Origin: Clostridium sp. SCN 57-10
Lineage (GTDB): Bacteria; Bacillota; Clostridia; Oscillospirales; Butyricicoccaceae
DNA length: 7,781 bases
Direction: 5' to 3'
Assembly: GCA_001725215.1 (NCBI GenBank)
Contig: MEFT01000104.1
Coordinates: 1-7,781 of the forward strand
Shown one piece after another: positions 1 to 7,763 of this stretch. The translations under genes and the position numbers were made by a program. The notes beneath the pieces were generated by a model. The model was not told the DNA's origin and searched no databases. It saw nothing but the letters and a program-made list of their open reading frames with translations. The first letter of the stretch is position 1. Each line of letters opens with the position of its first letter.

Positions 1-2374
<2,374 letters not shown>

Positions 2375-2420
2375 TTGATAACACTCCGTTTCTCAAATTC
2401 TTGACTTTTTACACACAGAT

Positions 2421-2449
2421 ATTATAGCAGGAGAATGCGGGTTTGTCAT
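2421..2449 (-). promoter_or_regulatory. Sigma-A promoter of ppdK
   Basis: On the minus strand, a -35 box ATGACA (2449-2444, one mismatch to TTGACA) is followed by a 17-base spacer and a perfect -10 box TATAAT (2426-2421). Transcription would start near 2414, leaving a leader of about 40 bases before the ppdK ATG. Box sequence and spacing are near consensus, so ppdK can be expressed independently of the upstream nagB group. Confidence 0.8.
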
Positions 2450-2470
2450 CACTTTTTCGTGAAAAAAGTG
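2450..2470. repeat. AT-rich inverted repeat touching the ppdK -35 box
   Basis: An inverted repeat with perfect 8-base arms (CACTTTTT / AAAAAGTG) around a 5-base centre ends exactly where the ppdK -35 box begins. It could be a repressor or activator site for ppdK. It could also be part of a weak transcription end for the upstream alcohol dehydrogenase gene, although a stem this AT-rich makes a poor intrinsic terminator. The function is unknown; only the symmetry and position are seen. Confidence 0.4.
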
Positions 2471-2490
2471 CCGATTTTCCACAAAAGAAA

Positions 2491-2538
2491 GCCTGCAAAT
2501 TAACGTTTTCCACCGAAAAAAGGATTTTAAAGGCAGGC
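2491..2538 (-). terminator. Possible weak terminator after the alcohol dehydrogenase gene
   Basis: On the minus strand, GCCTGC (2538-2533, overlapping the last codons of the dehydrogenase gene) can pair with GCAGGC (2496-2491), which is followed directly by the T-rich TTTCTTTT. The loop is long, about 36 bases, and contains a further small TTTTC/GAAAA hairpin. This is the only GC stem plus T-tract in the gap. The long loop makes it a weak candidate. Confidence 0.25.
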
Positions 2539-3687
2539 GCGGTAAATGGCGAGCACATCGTCCGCCGTCAGGGGCACAAAGACTTCGCCCAGCCCCGCCG
2601 CGGCCTTTTCCGCCATGACGGCGAGCTTCTCCTCATCAATGCCGACCTCACGCAGCGTAGACGGGATGCCGAGCGCGCGGAAATAAGCCTCCGTGCGGTC
2701 GATCGCCTCGCGGGCGATGGCGTACTTCTCGCCGTGCGGCGCGATGCCCCAGACGTTGACGCCGTATTCGGCGAACTTGTCCACCGTTGCGTCGCTCAGC
2801 ACATAGCGCATCCACGCCGGGGTGAGGATGGCAAGGCCGACGCCGTGCGTGATGTCGTAATAGGCGCTCAGCTGGTGCTCCATGCTGTGAACCGACCAGC
2901 CGGTGTTTTTGCCGTAGGTTAAAAGGTTGTTGATGGCAAGGCTCGAAGCCCACATGAGGTTGGCGCGCGCGTCGTAATCGTCGGGATGTTCGTAGGCACG
3001 CACGCCGAATTCGATGCACGTTTTCAGCACTCCCTCAGCCAGACGGTCGGAAATATAAGCGGTTTTCACAGGGCTGAAGTAGACTTCAAACACATGAGAC
3101 ATGATGTCCGCCGTGCCTGCCGCCGTCTGATATTTCGATACGGAGAACGTGTAGCGCGGGTCGAGTACCGAGGCGCGGGGGCGCATATCGGGGTGGCCCG
3201 TGCCAATTTTGTCGTTGGTCTGCATGTTGGAAATGACGGCGACGGCGTCCATCTCAGAGCCGGTGGCCGACAGCGTGAGCACCGTGAAAATGGGCAGGAA
3301 GCGGGTATAGGTGGCCTTGCGCGTCACAAGCTCCCATGCGTCCCCGTCGTGGAACGTGGCGCCTGCGATGACCTTCGCACAGTCGATGACGCTGCCGCCG
3401 CCGACGGCGAGCACCGCCTCGATGCCGGCCTCGCGGCAGAGCCGCGCGCCCTCGTTAACGCTTTCAACGCGCGGGTTTGGGTCAACGCCCGACAGCTCGA
3501 CCCACTCGATGCCGGCGGTACGCAGGCCGGACGTCACCTCGTCGTAAAGCCCGGATTTTTTGATCGAGCCGCCGCCGTAAACGAGCAGCACACGCCGGGC
3601 GACCGGTGCGATCGCCGCAGGCAAGCGGGAGAGCGAGCCCTCGCCGAAAAAGACCTTGGTTCCGATGTCATACACAAAATTACGCAT
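2527..3687 (-). CDS. Iron-containing alcohol dehydrogenase, BDH/YqhD type
   Basis: Cytosolic metal-dependent NAD(P)H oxidoreductase that reduces aldehydes to alcohols or the reverse; relatives include the clostridial butanol dehydrogenases and E. coli YqhD. The protein is 386 residues, full length for the family. The N-terminal Rossmann-like half has YGGGSIKKSG (37-46) and GGGSVIDCAK (96-105), the nucleotide-binding loops. The C-terminal helical half supplies the metal ligands Asp194 and His198 (GTADIMSHVFE), His267 (HSMEHQL) and His281 (DITHGVGLA), the same positions I recall for YqhD. The ATG at 3687 has an AAAGGAA ribosome site about 7 bases upstream. It follows the MBL-fold gene by 47 bases with no convincing promoter between, so it is probably the last gene of the nagB transcript. 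Family assignment is firm. Substrate (butanal, another aldehyde, methylglyoxal) and the NADH/NADPH preference cannot be read from the sequence. Confidence 0.93.
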   Translation of the reverse strand: MRNFVYDIGTKVFFGEGSLSRLPAAIAPVARRVLLVYGGGSIKKSGLYDEVTSGLRTAGIEWVELSGVDPNPRVESVNEGARLCREAGIEAVLAVGGGSVIDCAKVIAGATFHDGDAWELVTRKATYTRFLPIFTVLTLSATGSEMDAVAVISNMQTNDKIGTGHPDMRPRASVLDPRYTFSVSKYQTAAGTADIMSHVFEVYFSPVKTAYISDRLAEGVLKTCIEFGVRAYEHPDDYDARANLMWASSLAINNLLTYGKNTGWSVHSMEHQLSAYYDITHGVGLAILTPAWMRYVLSDATVDKFAEYGVNVWGIAPHGEKYAIAREAIDRTEAYFRALGIPSTLREVGIDEEKLAVMAEKAAAGLGEVFVPLTADDVLAIYRACL

Positions 3688-3735
3688 AAAAAATTCCTTT
3701 CTATATCAAAAGATGCGGAATATACAAATGGTTTA

Positions 3736-4377
3736 TTAAACGGGCAGCTCACATGCGTCGCCGCCGCAATAAGCGGGAACGAAAGTCTGTGCCGGGGTAT
3801 CGTCGGTCAGCGTGAGGCAGTTGTTTTCGCCGTATTGCACGTCACCGCGCAGTGAGGTGAAGGCGTCCAGCGTGCCGATGACGCCGAAGCCGAACCCTTC
3901 GGTGCGATAGTGCATCGGGATGACGACGCGCGGCTCGATGGCGCGCGCGAGCGTATCGGCCGTCGCGGCGTCAATCGTGTCGTGCCCGCCGACGGGGATG
4001 AACGCCGCGTCAAGGCCGCGCAGGCGGTCAAGCTGTGTCGCGTCCGGCATGACGCCGATGTCGCCGAAATGCGCGATGCGCGCGCCGTCAAGCGTGAAGA
4101 TATGGATGCGGTTGAGGCCCCTCTGCGCACCGCCGCAGTCGTCATGCGGCACGACGAGACGTTCGACCTGAAGCGCGGGCGCGCGGCCCGACAGCGTCAC
4201 GTTGCCGATGAAGCCATGGTCGTCATGATCATGGCTGCAGAAAACGGCGTCTCCCGCGGCACGCAGCGGTGCAAGCCCGGGAATCATATCGTCCGCGTAC
4301 GGATCGAGGATGATCGAGCTATCTCCGCCCGTCAGCCGGAAGCAGGAATGTCCCAGCCACTCGATGGTTACGTTCAT
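3736..4377 (-). CDS. Metallo-beta-lactamase-fold hydrolase (COG2220/UlaG-like)
   Basis: Predicted cytosolic metal-dependent hydrolase of 213 residues, resembling the compact COG2220 group that includes UlaG-like lactonases and UPF0173 proteins. The start MNVTIEWLGHSCFRL is typical of that group. The metal motif H-x-H-x-D-H is SHDHDDH (His49, His51, Asp53, His54). Further likely ligands are His78 (VPHDD), Asp106 (HFGDIG) and His156 (IPMHYRTEG), so the dinuclear site looks complete and the enzyme active. There is no signal peptide or membrane segment. The ATG at 4377 has a perfect AAGGAGG ribosome site a few bases upstream. Only 22 bases separate it from the nagB stop, so the two are almost certainly cotranscribed. 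A role on a sugar-phosphate or lactone related to amino-sugar breakdown would fit that position but is inference; the substrate is unknown. Confidence 0.85.
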   Translation of the reverse strand: MNVTIEWLGHSCFRLTGGDSSIILDPYADDMIPGLAPLRAAGDAVFCSHDHDDHGFIGNVTLSGRAPALQVERLVVPHDDCGGAQRGLNRIHIFTLDGARIAHFGDIGVMPDATQLDRLRGLDAAFIPVGGHDTIDAATADTLARAIEPRVVIPMHYRTEGFGFGVIGTLDAFTSLRGDVQYGENNCLTLTDDTPAQTFVPAYCGGDACELPV

Positions 4378-4399
4378 AATGCCTCCTTACGAAACGGTA

Positions 4400-5116
4400 T
4401 TACAGGTGTTCGGCAAACTGCACGACGGTTAAATTAGGGTGAAGCTGCAGAATCGAGGCAGGCACGCGCGGCGTAACGGGACCGAATAGCGCCTGCCGCA
4501 AAATATAGCTCTTGTTTTTATTGTTGACGAGCAGCACAATGCGCTTGGCCTGCATGATCGACTTAATGCCCATCGTGATGGCGCGGCGCGGCACATCGTC
4601 GAGCGAGGGGAAATATTGCGCGTTGGCGCGGCGCGTGCCGTCGGTCAGCGTCACGCAATGGGTGGTTTTTTCAAACGCGATGTCCGGTTCGTTAAAGCCG
4701 ATATGCCCATTGTAGCCCAGCCCGAGCAGCTGGATGTCTATTCCGCCGAGCTCCGCGATCTGCTCGTCGTACCGGCGGCATTCTTCCTCCGCATCGGCTG
4801 CCATGCCGTTGGGCAAAAAGGTGTTTTCACGCTTGATATTGACGTGATAATAGAGGTTTTCTTCCATAAACCGGCGGTAACTCTGCGGGTCGGTCTCGGC
4901 AAGTCCCCAATACTCGTCCAGACTAACGGCGCGTACTTGTGAAAAGTCCAGGTCGCCCTTTTTATACCACTCGACAAGCTGGCCGTAGGTGCCGATGGGA
5001 GACTGTCCGCTGCACAGGCCGAGCACGCAGTCAGGTTTTAAAATGATCTGCGCAGACAGCAGGTTGGCCGCTTTACGGCTCATATCTTTATAGTCTGTGG
5101 CGTTGATAATTTTCAT
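4400..5116 (-). CDS. nagB: Glucosamine-6-phosphate deaminase
   Basis: Converts glucosamine-6-phosphate to fructose-6-phosphate and ammonia in the cytosol, the step that feeds N-acetylglucosamine and other amino sugars into glycolysis. The 238 residues match the short Bacillus-type enzyme rather than the ~266-residue allosteric E. coli form. Phosphate-binding GLCSGQSPIGTY lies at 33-44. The general base Asp67 is in SLDEYW, and the signature GLGYNGHIGFNEP (132-144) carries Asn136, His138 and Glu143. TPRVPASILQLHPN near the C-terminus is also conserved. The ATG at 5116 has AAAGGA about 10 bases upstream and a promoter at 5171-5199. It leads a minus-strand set with the MBL-fold hydrolase and probably the alcohol dehydrogenase. 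No nagA is visible in the window. Identification is strong. Confidence 0.96.
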   Translation of the reverse strand: MKIINATDYKDMSRKAANLLSAQIILKPDCVLGLCSGQSPIGTYGQLVEWYKKGDLDFSQVRAVSLDEYWGLAETDPQSYRRFMEENLYYHVNIKRENTFLPNGMAADAEEECRRYDEQIAELGGIDIQLLGLGYNGHIGFNEPDIAFEKTTHCVTLTDGTRRANAQYFPSLDDVPRRAITMGIKSIMQAKRIVLLVNNKNKSYILRQALFGPVTPRVPASILQLHPNLTVVQFAEHL

Positions 5117-5156
5117 TTGCGATCCGTCCTTTCTTTCGGCTCGGCGGCCGCTCTGA

Positions 5157-5194
5157 GGTGATTACACCATATTATATACGCTGGCGCATCGTAT
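5157..5194. promoter_or_regulatory. Candidate operators in the nagB promoter
   Basis: Two short symmetric elements lie in the nagB promoter. ATACG/CGTAT (5176-5180 and 5190-5194, 9-base centre) fills the space between -10 and -35. GGTG/CACC (5157-5168, 4-base centre) sits at the expected transcription start. Amino-sugar genes in Firmicutes are often controlled by GntR-family NagR repressors binding GT-rich palindromes, and the second element loosely resembles such a site, but it is not the classic dre sequence. Position is the main support. Confidence 0.25.
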
Positions 5195-5199
5195 CGCAA
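5171..5199 (-). promoter_or_regulatory. Sigma-A promoter of nagB
   Basis: On the minus strand, -35 TTGCGA (5199-5194) and a perfect -10 TATAAT (5176-5171) are separated by 17 bases. The start of transcription would be near 5164, about 48 bases before the nagB ATG. The -35 box matches consensus at four of six positions. Confidence 0.72.
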
Positions 5200-5242
5200 G
5201 AGAAAAAGGGGGAGAGTTGTCCATGCGTGCCGCAAAAATAAG

Positions 5243-5272
5243 TTGACAGCATGTCCGGCTTTAAGATATAAT
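5243..5272 (+). promoter_or_regulatory. Sigma-A promoter of rpmH
   Basis: A perfect -35 TTGACA (5243-5248) and perfect -10 TATAAT (5267-5272) are separated by 18 bases. The leader to the rpmH ATG is about 30 bases. It faces away from the nagB promoter; the two -35 boxes are 43 bases apart. Such a strong promoter fits a ribosomal-protein gene. Confidence 0.85.
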
Positions 5273-5310
5273 ACAGGATGCCGCATAATAGAGATTCGGG
5301 GGGTGTAACC

Positions 5311-5445
5311 ATGATTCAGACCTATCAGCCTAAGAAACGCCAGCGCAGCAAGGAGCACGGCTTCATGAAGAGAATGCGCACGCGTAACGGAAGAAAGGTT
5401 CTCGCGCGCCGCCGCGCCAAGGGCCGTGTCCGCCTGACCCACTAA
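5311..5445 (+). CDS. rpmH: 50S ribosomal protein L34
   Basis: Small basic protein of the large ribosomal subunit, 44 residues, the standard length. The sequence begins MIQTYQPKKRQRSKEHGF, followed by MRTRNGRKVLARRRAKGRVRLTH. The YQPKKR, HGF, R-M-x-T-x-x-GRKVL and RRAKGR blocks are the L34 signature. The ATG is preceded by GGGGGGTG (5298-5305), a G-rich ribosome site with suitable spacing, and by a near-ideal promoter. It is the first gene of the conserved rpmH-rnpA-yidD-yidC-jag cluster. Identification is certain despite the small size. Confidence 0.98.
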   Translation: MIQTYQPKKRQRSKEHGFMKRMRTRNGRKVLARRRAKGRVRLTH

Positions 5446-5457
5446 GCTGCATCATAC

Positions 5458-5511
5458 AGCCGCAGCCCTGAGCGGCTCGACAAGACCGCTGATCGCACAG
5501 CGGTCTTATTT
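5458..5511 (+). terminator. Intergenic hairpins between rpmH and rnpA (attenuator)
   Basis: Two stem-loops follow rpmH. The first pairs AGCCGC (5458-5463) with GCGGCT (5472-5477) around an 8-base loop. The second is a perfect 10-base stem, AAGACCGCTG (5482-5491) with CAGCGGTCTT (5498-5507), with a 6-base loop and then ATTTT, a classic though short T-tail. The second is a likely intrinsic terminator that acts partially, because rnpA and the genes behind it have no other obvious promoter. It would let L34 be made in excess over the RNase P protein. Confidence 0.7.
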
Positions 5512-5544
5512 TCGACGTTGAAACATGTTCGGGGAGGTGTTTTC

Positions 5545-5892
5545 ATGCTGCATTCAGCATCGTTAACGGAAAACGGGCGTTTTCGCGCGCTGTACGCGCG
5601 GGGTAAAAGCGCAAGCGGGAAACACATGGTGGTATACTGCATGAAAAGCCGTTATCGCGAGCTCAACCGTATCGGCATCACTGTCTCCGCCAAGCTGGGC
5701 GGAGCCGTCGTGCGCAACCGCGTGCGCCGTCGTCTGCGCGAGGCATATCGCCTGTGCGAAGAGACCACGGCCAGCGGCTTTGACGTTGTGATCGTTGCGC
5801 GCCACGCCGCCGTAGAGGCATCGTTTGACGCGCTGCAAAATGAGCTCGCCGCGCACTTCCGCAGGCTCGGAATCATCAAGCATGAGAATTAG
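5545..5892 (+). CDS. rnpA: Ribonuclease P protein component
   Basis: Protein subunit that binds RNase P RNA and helps it cleave the 5' leader from precursor tRNAs. The 115 residues are the usual length. The diagnostic RNR motif is GGAVVRNRVRRRLREAYR (52-69), and the central strands NRIGITVSAKLG (41-52) and GFDVVIVARHAAV (78-90) match the family. The N-terminus LTENGRFRALYARGKS is the typical RNase P protein opening. I chose the ATG at 5545 because GGGGAGGTG lies at 5531-5539 with good spacing. The frame stays open upstream to a TTG at 5518, but that would place the ribosome site inside the coding region. Its last 11 bases overlap the yidD start, suggesting translational coupling. Confidence 0.96.
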   Translation: MLHSASLTENGRFRALYARGKSASGKHMVVYCMKSRYRELNRIGITVSAKLGGAVVRNRVRRRLREAYRLCEETTASGFDVVIVARHAAVEASFDALQNELAAHFRRLGIIKHEN

Positions 5893-6140
5893 TACGCTTC
5901 CGCGGCAGGCGGCGATTGCTCTGATTGATTTTTACCGCGCCCATTTATCCGCACGCAAGCGCATGCCGACATGCCGCTTCGTGCCCACCTGCTCCCAATA
6001 CGCCCGCGAGGCAATTTTGCAACACGGCCTTGTGTGTGGCGGGGGGCTTGCTTTGTGGCTACGATCCCGTGCCGCCCGGGCGGGGGTCTGCCGCAAAGCC
6101 GGCAGAGCCAATGATTACGAAGGAGAACATCGATTCATGA
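5882..6140 (+). pseudogene. yidD: Membrane protein insertion efficiency factor YidD, frameshifted
   Basis: YidD is a small membrane-associated protein that aids insertion of membrane proteins by YidC/Sec. The start is normal: MRISTLPRQAAIALIDFYRAH, then CRFVPTCSQYAREAILQHG (31-49), the family signature with two conserved cysteines, up to about Trp59. The expected stretch resembling RILRCHPF, with the third conserved cysteine, is absent. The conserved GYDPVPPG tail is present but in the +1 frame from 6057 and ends at TGA 6138-6140, overlapping the yidC ATG. Compared with the usual spacing about 35 bases are missing, so the original frame runs on into yidC. The start overlaps the end of rnpA and has only a weak ribosome site. 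This may be a true deletion or a sequence/assembly error; as written, no intact YidD is made. Confidence 0.8.
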
Positions 6141-6997
6141 CAGCCTTATTCAGTTTTATCGCGACGCCGTTCGGCTATGTGATGCGCTTTATTTACGAGC
6201 TCGTCGGCAGCTACGGACTGTCCATCATTCTCTTCGCCCTGCTTGCAAAGCTGATCACGCTTCCGTTTACCGTAAAAAGCAAGCGTGGTATGCTCGATCA
6301 GCAAAGACTTCAGCCGAAGCTCCAGGAGCTTCAGAAAAAATACGGAAAAGACCGCCAGAAATATTCCGAGGAAATGCAGAAGCTGTATGACCAGGAGGGT
6401 GTTTCACCCATGGCAGGCTGCCTGCCCAGCCTGATTACGCTGCCCATCATGCTCGGCCTTTACTATGTCATTTCGCAGCCGCTGACCTATTTCATGCAGC
6501 TTTCGCCCGATGAGATCGCGGCCGTTGCCAAGGCGCTGGGCCATACCCTAGGCACAAGCTATACGGCGCAGATCGAGCTGGCCGGACTCATGCATCAGAA
6601 CTTCGGGGCGCTTGCCGGCATTTCCGACAAGCTGATGGCCGTAGACTTCAACTTCCTCGGCATGAACCTTGCCGCCACCCCCAGCTTTAAGGTGTTTAAC
6701 CTGCTGTGGATTATCCCCGTGCTTTCCGGCGCGACGAGTTTCCTTTACAGCAAAATCACCATGGCGATGACCGCCAAGGCCGCGGGTACGCAGGGCGCGC
6801 AGAATACGCAGACACAGCAGATGAACGGAATGATGAATCTGATGATGCCCGCGATGTCGGTCTATTTCGGGTTTATCCTGCCCGCCGGCCTCGGCGTATA
6901 CTGGATCGCGAACAACCTTCTTATGCTTGCGCAGGACTATCTGGTTACCAAGTTCCTGATGAAGCAGCGCGAGAAGAAGAATGAGCTCCAAGGATAG
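6137..6997 (+). CDS. yidC: Membrane protein insertase YidC/SpoIIIJ family
   Basis: YidC/Oxa1 insertase that inserts and folds proteins in the cytoplasmic membrane, alone or with Sec. The 286 residues are the short Gram-positive type without the large extracellular domain of proteobacteria. Hydrophobic segments lie near 20-43, 97-115, 185-205, 233-250 and 250-270. Between the first two is the charged cytoplasmic hairpin (46-88, rich in K, Q and E), followed by GVSPMAGCLPSLITLPIMLGLYY. The last segment has ILPAGLGVYWIANNLL. Lys38 in TM1 stands where the Bacillus protein has the groove arginine. No lipobox is seen. The ATG at 6137 has GAAGGAG at 6119-6125, 11 bases upstream. The open frame extends without a stop upstream into the broken yidD. 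jag follows after 12 bases. Confidence 0.95.
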   Translation: MTALFSFIATPFGYVMRFIYELVGSYGLSIILFALLAKLITLPFTVKSKRGMLDQQRLQPKLQELQKKYGKDRQKYSEEMQKLYDQEGVSPMAGCLPSLITLPIMLGLYYVISQPLTYFMQLSPDEIAAVAKALGHTLGTSYTAQIELAGLMHQNFGALAGISDKLMAVDFNFLGMNLAATPSFKVFNLLWIIPVLSGATSFLYSKITMAMTAKAAGTQGAQNTQTQQMNGMMNLMMPAMSVYFGFILPAGLGVYWIANNLLMLAQDYLVTKFLMKQREKKNELQG

Positions 6998-7009
6998 AGG
7001 TAAATTCAT

Positions 7010-7753
7010 ATGACAAAATATATCGAGACAAAAGCCGATACGATTGACGCCGCCGTGGAAAAGGCGCTGGCTGAGCTCGGCTGCTCGCGCGACGAGGTTT
7101 CGGTCGAGGTGCTCGAGCAGCCCAAGACGGGCTTCCTGGGCATTGGCAGCAAGCCGGCGCTTGTGCGCGTCGAATACGTTTCGTCCCCCGCCGGCGTCGC
7201 GCGCGATTTCATCGAGGGCCTGCTGGTGCGCTTCGGCGTGTCCGCCCAGATGGAGGTGCGCGAAGATCCCGCCGAAAAGGTGATCCGCGTCGATTTGAGC
7301 GGAGATAACATGGGCGTTATCATCGGACGCCGCGGCGACACGCTCGACGCGATTCAGTATCTCGCCACCATCGTGACCAATCGTGAGGAGGACGAGCGCT
7401 GGAGAGTCGTCGTCGACACCGAAGGCTACCGTGCCAAGCGCGAGGCGGCGCTGTGCGCCCTCGCCGAAAAGACGGCTCAGAAGGCACTGAAGTACAAAAA
7501 GCCGGTCGCACTCGATCCCATGAACCCGCATGAGCGCCGCATCGTGCACTCTGCTTTGCAGGAGTTTGCCGGTGTGACGACCTATTCGACGGGTACCGAG
7601 CCGAACCGCCGCGTCATCGTGTCGCCCGAAGGGGCGAAGCCCGTGGGCGCGAACTTCAGCACGCAGGGACAGGGCAACCGCAGCGGCGCAAACCGCGGCG
7701 GCAGCCGTGGCGGCCCTCGCGGCGGAAACCGCAAGCCGCAGCAAGTGCAATAG
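7010..7753 (+). CDS. jag: RNA-binding protein Jag/KhpB
   Basis: Cytoplasmic RNA-binding protein, SpoIIIJ-associated (Jag, also KhpB), linked in Firmicutes to control of cell division and elongation. The 247 residues show three domains in order: Jag_N (about 3-55, with EQPKTGFLGIGSKPA), a KH domain (about 75-150, with GRRG at 106-109 as the GxxG loop), and an R3H domain (about 155-207, with Arg176-xxx-His180 in NPHERRIVH). After residue 215 comes a low-complexity tail rich in Gly, Arg, Asn and Gln with repeated RGG-like steps, probably disordered and nucleic-acid binding. The ATG at 7010 has GAGG just past the yidC stop. It is the usual partner directly downstream of yidC. A strong ribosome site follows its stop codon. 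Confidence 0.95.
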   Translation: MTKYIETKADTIDAAVEKALAELGCSRDEVSVEVLEQPKTGFLGIGSKPALVRVEYVSSPAGVARDFIEGLLVRFGVSAQMEVREDPAEKVIRVDLSGDNMGVIIGRRGDTLDAIQYLATIVTNREEDERWRVVVDTEGYRAKREAALCALAEKTAQKALKYKKPVALDPMNPHERRIVHSALQEFAGVTTYSTGTEPNRRVIVSPEGAKPVGANFSTQGQGNRSGANRGGSRGGPRGGNRKPQQVQ

Positions 7754-7754
7754 T

Positions 7755-7762
7755 AAGGAGGG
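7755..7762 (+). promoter_or_regulatory. Ribosome-binding site of a gene past the window edge
   Basis: AAGGAGGG directly after the jag stop codon is a near-perfect Shine-Dalgarno sequence. No start codon on the plus strand follows within the remaining 19 bases, so the gene would have to start just outside. In many Firmicutes the next gene is mnmE (tRNA modification GTPase). If the hairpin at 7764-7781 forms, it lies where this ribosome site would act. Confidence 0.4.
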
Positions 7763-7763
7763 C

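Noticed and set aside
3700..3727. Possible promoter TTGTAT-N16-TATAGA before the alcohol dehydrogenase (minus strand)
   Set aside because: The -10 box overlaps the Shine-Dalgarno sequence, so a transcript from it would lack the ribosome site. The -35 matches only three of six bases.
2986..3855. A 289-codon plus-strand frame across the alcohol dehydrogenase
   Set aside because: It is a shadow of the dehydrogenase and the end of the MBL gene, with no convincing ribosome site or family resemblance.
5518..5544. TTG start for rnpA nine codons upstream of the chosen ATG
   Set aside because: The GGGGAGGTG ribosome site at 5531-5539 would then be coding, and the extra residues MKHVRGGVF are not part of the usual RNase P protein N-terminus.
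5945..5953. TTATCCGCA, one mismatch from a DnaA box
   Set aside because: It is a single copy inside yidD coding sequence with no cluster or AT-rich unwinding region, so probably chance.
6041..6046. Programmed frameshift at a six-G run in yidD
   Set aside because: A shift would join the two yidD frames, but the product would still lack about 11 conserved residues including a cysteine, so a deletion or sequence error is the better explanation.
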